From Volvariella volvacea V23 (lineage: Eukaryota > Basidiomycota > Agaricomycetes > Agaricales > Pluteaceae), in assembly GCA_000349905.1 (NCBI GenBank), contig KB722741.1, forward strand, positions 833,392 to 897,391: a DNA stretch of 64,000 bases. The letters run 5' to 3'. Shown one piece after another: positions 56,534 through 64,000 of this stretch. A model generated the notes under the pieces. That model ran no database searches and was not told the DNA's origin. It saw only the letters and a list, made by a program, of their open reading frames with translations. Every line of letters starts with the position of its first letter. Position 1 is the first letter of the stretch. The position numbers and the translations under genes were made by a program.

Positions 56534-58573
56534 ATGACAGAGCAGGATTTGCTATTGGCACCATCACCCTCACACATAACCAACTCGCGCGCAGCACTGC
56601 CAATGGCGTCATCGCCTTCCACTTCCTCCCTGGCTCTCAGTACGCGACAAGATGATCTCCCTGGATACTTCTCTACTACTTCAAGGATGCCCGCGTTCGG
56701 CTCTTATATTGCCTTCAAGATCAACCCGCAAATAAGCATTGCCAATCTCGATCCGGACGACGAAATACTTCGCAAGGCGACGTTGAACATGAAACCTCAA
56801 ACATATGTTGGATTGTTCATCGACGTACGTACTACTCCTGCTCTTTTGTTGTTCCTGTTAGCCTTTATGGCTTGTGCGACGCGAATCGAAAACCAACTGA
56901 TCATCAGGTCCATTCTATGGACTTTTCTAGACCGTGGCTATCCATCCGAGTCGCACTTCTTGCACGAGATACCCAGCGCCACACTCAGACAAACTCAAAT
57001 GAATCTACACAATCCCATGCCCAGTCAGGACGAGGCGATACCACTAATGCACAGCGGAGACCGGATCTTCCGAAGTGGCGCATTGACCCCAAACACATAA
57101 TTCCTGTCCTCCCGGTTTCCAGTCAACCCACTACTACGTCAACTATACCCCCAGGGCCTTCGTCTTCATCCAAAGGATCTTCTGCATCGACACACGAGAT
57201 ACCTCATTCACAATCAAAGGAACTCTCTGCTCCACTCTCGCCAAATAAGCCATTACCTTGGCCAGATTGCTACCATCCCTTGAATTTGACGCCTATCACG
57301 GTGCGCATCAAGAACGAGATGGGTGACAGGCGAGGTGCTAGGATCGTACCCGTGGACGACGTTTGTAGGTTTGTCCGGAGACGGAGAGATGATTGGGATA
57401 ATTGGAAGGGAAATTCGTGCGGTTGTAAAGGCAAAGATGTCGAACGGGATGCTAGGCGAGCATTTGGAGAGCCAGCGGTGGGACGGTTGAATGGTTTGAT
57501 AGATGGTATAAGTTTGGATGAAACTGATCCGAATTCAAGTCCATGGGATTTGTTTGAACAGGACGCAAGCTCAAAGGGTGTTATTGAATGTCTGGCGGAA
57601 CGGTATCAAGACGATGGCGTAGGGCTGGCAATGATCAAGGAGAAACTCAGCGCTGAATTCCCGACTTCCGTCGATTTTGTAACCTCTCCGACATCGTTCG
57701 ATCTCTCCGAGGCCAATGCCGAGGAAGATGGAGATGCGGAGCTCATCCAGTCGATCATTGACGTATCAAGAACAAACGAACCATCAGGAGAGTTCCCAGT
57801 TGTGGATGTATCATACGATCTCGGGTCAATCGAGACCCTCCCTGATCCACAGGATTGGTTTGAGGAGGTTGCACATCTGAGAAGGTCAGTCTTTACGCTC
57901 GCGGTTTCGTCCTAAGTCTCTCTTGTCTGTCCTCTCCATACGTCGTCCTCGACTCCGCCACCATCTTCAGTCACGCAGTATAGATAACTGATGCTATTCT
58001 TGTAGGATTATGGACGAAGCAAAGAAAAGGGCAGCCGCAAAGCCAAAGTCAGCCACCCTTAATCTTCCAGGTCAATCACGTTCCGATGCATTCCTGCAAG
58101 TCAAGATGCCACCTGCACGTGAAAGGGCGCCCAACGACAGCTTATTGTCTCCTTCACCCATGCCTTTCAATCCTGGCTCTCCTGCGCCAGTTCCTACCGG
58201 CTCTCTTCCACCGTCTCCATCTCCCATCGCTGTTCCTTCAGCCCTCCCGTCGGCTTCCCCAGTCTCTTCACCCACTCCGCCACGACGTGACCCCGATTCT
58301 CGTTCTGTACGATCTCAAGCCACTAACTCCACTCCGATAGCTACGGAAGAAAGCAATCACAAAAAGTCGTGGAAGGAACGTATGGCCTCGCTTAAACCGG
58401 GACACAAAGCGCCAAAGCCAGCCCCAGAAAAGAAAGGTAGGCTTTTCGTCTGCACTCTAGTTACGTCCTGACCAGGTGTAACCCAACCTACAGACGCTCC
58501 TTCATTGAAGCGTGAAAACTCTTCCCTTCAACTCTTTAGGACCTGGTCTCGATCCTCGAAACCGACTGCTTGA
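56534..58573 (+). CDS. Conserved-looking hypothetical protein, 592 aa
   Basis: Four exons: 56534-56824, 56908-57884, 58006-58436 and 58494-58573. The N-terminus is MTEQDLLLAPSPSHITNSRA, followed by GSYIAFKINPQISIANLD and MKPQTYVGLFID. The middle is Ser/Thr/Pro-rich, then a compact segment WPDCYHPLNLTPITVRIKNE, RRRRDDWDNWKGNSCGCKGK and ERDARRAFGEPAVGRLNGLI. An acidic stretch and a Pro/Ser-rich, basic C-terminus follow (SWKERMASLKPGHKAPKPAP). No catalytic motif or membrane segment is seen. Its N-terminal block resembles that of the gene at 61967 (GSIFAFQIDRNKL ... KAYLGLC), so the two may share a domain. Probably a soluble, partly disordered protein. Confidence 0.65.
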
Positions 58574-59893
58574 GTTGCTTGCGTTTGTAGAATATCTTAC
58601 TGTACGATAGCTGTATATAGTTAATAGAGACCTCTTCGTCCTTTGTTTTCACTGTGTCCACCAAGTCCAACTCCACTTGTTTCTCGTCTGATTAACTGAT
58701 GCGAATACTTGGTAAGCTAGGTTTTCCGAGGATTCGCAAGCAGCTGTACCAAAACCACTGCTGACAGGGACGTTAACGCCCCAAGCCACTCAAGTGGCAG
58801 ATTTCCGATCACTACTATTGCACAATGAGCTCAGTCATAACGATAATCGACTAAGGTCAAATTTAAGGTATACAAGAAAAACGGAAGCAAACGAGGTTGA
58901 CAAACATCATTCGTCAACGTTTACGTTAAGCCTTCACTGAGATACCAATCGAAGGCGAACCCACCTCGTCATTTGCAACACAAGGCACACTCCAGAATCC
59001 CAGGACCCCCTTAGAAGCCTGAGATTTTTCGTCTCGCAAGTTAGTATTTACGAGGTCGATGAAGCACCACCCGTCATCGAGAAATTGAAATTGGTGGGGG
59101 AATGAGATAGTGGAGATTAACACGCAGCTGAAGCACCTTGATAATCGATATGAGAACGAGGCGGTTCCACCAACCATGTGTATCATATATTACGACACAG
59201 AGGAAGTTAGTGCATCATCTCCGTATCCCCTAGCGCCTTACTTCTGATATTGCCTAGTTGCATTAATCAATTCCTGTGTCACTCGCGAAGTTAGAGTACA
59301 CGACGTACGATCCTGACTGAAGAAGAGAGATAGATGCAGAAAGCCCTTCTAGTCCATTAATTTTGTCAAATGGTCATCTTCGGGATCGGGAGCATACTTT
59401 TGGCATTGATTTAAATTAGTTTGTATTCCGCATGCTCTATACGATGCCCTAAGTTGTAGAAGCGCGCAACGTAGACATACATATACATTAACGCAGGGCG
59501 CGTTATCGAAGGCCATCTACAGGACAGAGACCTCCGGAAAATCAAATACGGTGGCTATGCCATGCAAAGCCAGAATGACTGTGTCACACTGTGACGCTTT
59601 TCCGCAGACTCGACACTCATGATAAAGTAACTCAACATTTAACGTTGTTCAAACCTAGCCTCAAGTTTACACCAAAGGCAAACGAAACACGATGGAGTTA
59701 TACTCCAATACAGTAGTACTCGAAATAATGCTAATATCGGGCCCGAACCATCATGCATGATGCATGATGGGTCACGCCACCGAGAATGGCGCAATGATCT
59801 TCATGCATTGCGTGCCATATTGGTAACAATTCTTTGGCTAAACTAAGCCGAAATCAATTTTCAATACTATCTAGACAACTAATGGACACCGGG
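58574..59893. other. Intergenic, no gene seen
   Basis: Contains a short palindromic cluster, CATGCATGATGCATGATG, near 59753-59770, about 200 bp before the FMO start. Otherwise nothing recognised. Confidence 0.4.
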
Positions 59894-59900
59894 TATAAAT
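59894..59900 (+). promoter_or_regulatory. TATA box of the FMO gene
   Basis: TATAAAT in GGGTATAAATTATCG, about 60 bp before the ATG at 59956. Confidence 0.5.
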
Positions 59901-59955
59901 TATCGTCAGAAAAGCCCACGTCGTCTACACACCATCGCCACCGCCACGAGATACC

Positions 59956-61592
59956 ATGTCGCAAATCCATAGAGTCGCTGTTATTGGAGCTGGACCCGCT
60001 GGTGCTATAGCTGTTGACGCCTTGGCTCGTGAGCAAGCCTTTGATATTATTCGAGTCTTTGAGCGACGCGAACGAGCTGGAGGTTGCTGGTGAGTGTGAG
60101 CGAGTGCTTGTTTCTTCAGCTCACTTACTGGAAGTAGGATTTACGATGGAGACGTACCAACACCCCTATTAGAAAACTTTCAACAACTAGCACAGCGGAC
60201 AGCGGATCCTCCTTTTCCTATACCCACTCACCTTCCTGCCTATACACCAAAATGCAAACAACCACGATACGCTGAAACTCCAACGTACTCGTATTTGGAA
60301 ACCAATGTCGATACACGCGTTATGGCATTCTCTCAAGAGCCCATCCCGGATATCCGAAGCGAAGCCTCGATAAAAATTCATGGACACGATACCCCATTTC
60401 GCCATAATCAAGTTATTAGCAAGTGGATAGCAGGTTTATTGGAGAGGAATGGCTACAACGACTTCGTGGAATATAATACGACCGTAGAGAGGGTAGAGAA
60501 AGTTGGTGGCGAGTGGAAGCTGACGTTACGTCGGAATGGAAGTGGTGGCAAGCTGGATTACTGGTGGTCCGAGGCCTTTGATGCAGTAGTGGTTGCTAGT
60601 GGGCACTATAGTGAGTTTTCGTGGTCCTACTGGTCTTTGTGGCTAACGATTTGAAAAGGTGTTCCGTTCGTCCCACATATTGAAGGTCTGGCAGAGTTTG
60701 AAAGAGCATACCCTGGGAGCGTCTCTCACAGCAAATGGTTTCGCGATCCGAAGAAATACAAGGGCAAGGTGAGTATTCTCTCGGCATTTCACACCCCTTT
60801 CAGACTAACACCCAACCAAGCGCGTTGTCGTCGTAGGCGCATCTGTTTCCGCCGGTGATATCTGCACGGACCTTACTAGGATTGCTGAAACGCCGATTCA
60901 CGCAGTTGTTCGTGGAAAGTACAACGCGTACTTTGGAGACGAAGCGTTCAACAACCCTCATGTTCTCAAGCATCCTGAGATAGAAAGGATCTCACCTCAA
61001 GATCGTACCGTGCATTTTAAGGATGGAGGGTCAATTCACAATGTAGATGCCATCTTGCTTGGAACGGGATACAGTTGGACTTTGCCGTTTCTACCTCAAA
61101 TACCCGTACGCAATAATCGTGTTCCCGATTTATACCTTCACATCTTCTACCGGCACGACCCCACATTAGCATTCTCAGGGGCGGTAAGTCATCTGGTTAC
61201 TCTACCAATGTCGACTTATGATTGAGGACATGAAGATTGGCGCCGGTCTAACATTCCGAGCATTCGAATGGCAATCTGTCCTTATCGCTCGTTACTTTGC
61301 TGGCAGAGCAAAACTACCGAGTAAAGAGGAACAACAGGTCTGGGAAGTCGCGCGTATCGCGAAAAAGGGTGATGGCGTGCCATTCACTCTCTTATTCCCG
61401 GATTTCGAGGAGTATTTTGAGACTGTACGTCGGTTGGCAGGGGAGGAGGGACCAGGAAGGAATCTACCACCATTTGATAAGCGATGGGTAGAATTGTTCT
61501 TTGCTGGTCATGAACGGAGGAAGGAGATGTGGAGAAAGAATAATAAGCTGGAAGAGGAGAGGCTCAAACGAAAGTTGAGTGCCAAGTTGTAA
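59956..61592 (+). CDS. Flavin-containing monooxygenase (FMO-type)
   Basis: Five exons: 59956-60089, 60138-60610, 60659-60768, 60821-61183 and about 61227-61592 (about 481 aa). The FAD-binding motif VAVIGAGPAGAIAVDAL is at residues 6-22, followed by ERRERAGGCW. The FMO identifying motif is YPGSVSHSKW (FxGxxxHS.xW) and the NADPH site is VVVVGASVSAGDI. A C-terminal TFRAFEWQSVLIARYFAGRA block is typical of fungal class B FMOs. These soluble enzymes use NADPH, O2 and FAD to oxygenate N or S atoms of small molecules; the substrate is unknown. Length and motifs are complete. A partial copy of exons 3-4 lies at 13558-13809. The acceptor of the last exon could also be nine bases later without frame change. 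Confidence 0.9.
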
Positions 61593-61876
61593 TCCAAGGA
61601 TGTACGATCCAAATACCATGTTTTTCTTAATGCAATTCGGTCACGGATTCCGCTCATGCGTAATGATGGGTAAGGCACAGCACCTCAATGCTCTTCGGTG
61701 ACAACAATTAACCGTACTTGATGTGAACAAGAACTGGCTTGAACAATAACACGCAGTGAGGAGAGTCGCCACAACATGATCAAAGACAAGCTGAGGCGTG
61801 ATGCGGATTCGTATTAGAAGCTCCAAGTAGTACAAAAGATTTACCTTTCAGTGAGCCCACTACTCATTTTTACCAA

Positions 61877-61882
61877 TATAAG
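61877..61882 (+). promoter_or_regulatory. TATA box of the gene at 61967
   Basis: TATAAG in CCAATATAAGCTAG. It lies only 12 bp before an ATG at 61889 but 85-90 bp before the ATG at 61967, which supports the later start. Confidence 0.4.
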
Positions 61883-61966
61883 CTAGGGATGCAAGATGGT
61901 GTTGCATGCTATCACCTTCATCCACTTCACTATCAACTAGCCTTGATCTCTGGTCCTCTTCTCCGC

Positions 61967-63944
61967 ATGACAAGTTCTATGCCTAATACTCGAGTTTCAG
62001 GGCAAGCCCAGCCACACGATTATAATTCTCGAACTCTGGCCTCACGTTCTCGCATACAAATCGACGCTATCCCACAGACATCGCTTCCACTTCAAGGATC
62101 TATATTCGCTTTTCAGATAGATAGGAACAAATTAATGGCCACAACCTCTTACAACACTGACTCTCAGTTCCGCCAAAGGGCTGATGCGCTTCATCCTCCG
62201 AAGGCTTACCTCGGTCTTTGCAGAAAGGTGAGGCTGCACAACCCCCATAAAATATACTACGCCACATGCCTTTCCACCATTGTGACATTATTTAACTCCA
62301 TACCTGCAGGTGATCAGCAGCAACGTGGAAGGTTTTAACACGCGTACATTGTTTAGGAGTGCAGTTCTATCCTTTGGCCTTCCAACAGGGCAAAAAGAAG
62401 CACGCCTCTGTATACCATTCTCACCTGCGGTTTATCACCCGTCTGGCATACTGCCCATTAAACCGAATCAACCTCTCCCCTCTCCCTTCTACTACCTTCA
62501 CATGCCCGAGATGGATCTAGAGCTCAGTGTGGATACAGAATGGAGGGAATTAGGCACGGACTTGATTGGTGGCCGTGATCGTGTTCATCACCGTGAAGGA
62601 AGAGACGACAAAAAAGTTTGGCTAATCAGCAGGGATGAGCAGAGTTACTTGATACATACGATGGAGGATATTGCGCAGGAACTTTACAAAGAACAGCTAA
62701 AGCTGAGCAGGAATAGTAAGTCCTACCAATTTATTTGATATTTGTTTCAAGTTACGCATATTTATATCAGTCATTCCTTCCCTTTCATCGACTGTCGCGA
62801 CCATATCCCACTCTGAGAGCAATGGTTCACCTGATGAGAGTCAAGGTATTGCCATCAACCGGAGCCCGTCAAGCCTTTCTTCGCATGACCCACACTCGGC
62901 CCAGTGCGAATCAGCGAGCTCACCACAGCCTGCACCCACCAACGGCTCACCAGATGTCACGGACCCTAATGCTACTTACTTATATTACCTTTCTGGCCAA
63001 CCAGGTGATTCTTCCGTCTACACACCAATCTGTGATCCACGTCAGCCCTGGGTAAAGCGATATGAACGTGCCGTCCTTGAGTTGGCATCAATACACCTGT
63101 CTGGAGAGCCGAAGCAGAGATGTAGCATTCCTATCAAGATTGAATACAATCTTGGTCAAGTTGGAAATAGCAAATTGTCCAATCTTCCCTTTGCAAATTG
63201 TGCATGGGGTGGATATGAAGAGTTTTTGGAAGAACTAAGGGGTCTGCAAGAGTGCGTATACTTACTCTCAAGTGATGTAGCATTTGACATAAACCTCTTG
63301 ACAAAAACGGTAGGTATATATCCGAAGTAAGGCGGCTAAACTGGATTGAAGGTCTTCAAGGATACGCGCAATTGTACAATGGGGTCTATGATGTGCAATA
63401 TATGTGGAGAAATAGCTTGTATTATGGGTGGCAAGATAGCCCGAATGCGATTGTGGGAGGGAGGGCTGATGGCAAAAGGATTATTAGGAACAGACAGAGT
63501 GGAAGTAGCCATTTGGGTGACCGAGATGAAGACGCCAGGCCACAAAATGTCCTTTCTTCTGGATCGCAAACGCAGTCACTTGGTATTGATTCAGGAGCGA
63601 ATACTGGTCAAGGTGACTGCCCCAATGGGTGCAAACAATGTAAAAACCTCTCGCAGTCGCCATTGTCAACTGCTCCACCAATGGAAGTTTCTGGGGTGTT
63701 CCCCTCATTTTCCTTCAGGCAGGCATATACGACGATGCAAAATACAGAGTTCAAGGAGCTTGCCCTTTCAGGTCATCCAGCAATTGCCATTCGGAGCGTT
63801 TTGAATACTGTACGGCATATTCCATTGGGGCTGTCAACAAAGCTTATCAATGCCCGATCCTTCCCCAACGACAAGACTAATACCACCGTTATCCAGCACT
63901 ATTCAGGGTACCTATGGAAGCTGCTCTTCCGTAAACTTAAATAG
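61967..63944 (+). CDS. Hypothetical protein, 592 aa
   Basis: Four exons: 61967-62227, 62310-62715, 62771-63251 and 63314-63944, all joined in frame. The N-terminus has SIFAFQIDRNKLMATTSYNT and PPKAYLGLCRK, similar in layout to the gene at 56534. Then FSPAVYHPSGILPIKPNQPL, a Ser/Pro-rich linker, and a well-structured block: ATYLYYLSGQPGDSSVYTPI, KRYERAVLELASIHLSG, NCAWGGYEEFLEELRGLQE, LQGYAQLYNGVYDVQYMWRN and SLYYGWQDSPNAIVGGRA. A CPNGCKQC motif follows. No membrane segment or signal peptide. I do not recognise the family. The ATG at 61967 was chosen over 61889 because of the TATA box position. Confidence 0.65.
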
Positions 63945-64000
63945 GGTAGAGTCGTGCTACAGCTTCATGGTTTGTACAGTGTGATCGAACGTTCTTCATC

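Overview
This window is nuclear DNA of a filamentous basidiomycete, most likely an Agaricomycete; I cannot name the genus. Coding regions are split by many short GT-AG introns (about 45-90 nt). A tRNA-Asp carries a 19-nt intron. The recognisable families are F-box proteins, MYND zinc-finger proteins, small secreted proteins, a double cupredoxin, an FMO and a multicopy membrane family. All gene models were built by hand from splice sites and from comparison between paralogues inside the window.

Layout. 1-4.6 kb is repeat-rich: inverted and direct repeat arms, a clean 842-bp solo LTR with a 5-bp target duplication, and an N-terminal fragment of a MYND-type gene. 5.4-13.4 kb is ordinary gene space: a secreted Gly/Leu-rich protein, an INO80 (Ies2/INO80B-like) subunit, a two-domain GPI-type cupredoxin and an F-box protein. 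13.5-25 kb holds a fragment of the window's own FMO gene, a Cys-rich protein gene, and three large MYND genes of which only the first (17.1-19.3 kb) is intact. 25.2-30.2 kb holds a second Gly/Leu-rich secreted protein, an HpaI-type aldolase, two HsbA-like secreted proteins (one frameshifted) and tRNA-Asp. 31.8-52.7 kb is dominated by four copies of an undescribed family of secreted-signal, multi-pass membrane proteins with a shared intron pattern. Between them lie a decayed fourth MYND gene, an ABC-F ATPase with an in-frame TGA, and decayed F-box genes. 53.9-63.9 kb returns to single-copy genes: an unidentified gene, two 592-aa unidentified genes with similar N-termini, and the intact FMO.

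How it fits together. The two flanks look like stable genome. The central 13-53 kb behaves as a birth-and-death region: one good MYND gene and three or four broken ones, four apparently intact membrane-protein copies, and F-box fragments. No secondary-metabolite cluster, CRISPR array or bacterial-style operon is visible. The membrane family at 31.8-52.7 kb and the MYND family are the parts most likely to represent undescribed biology.
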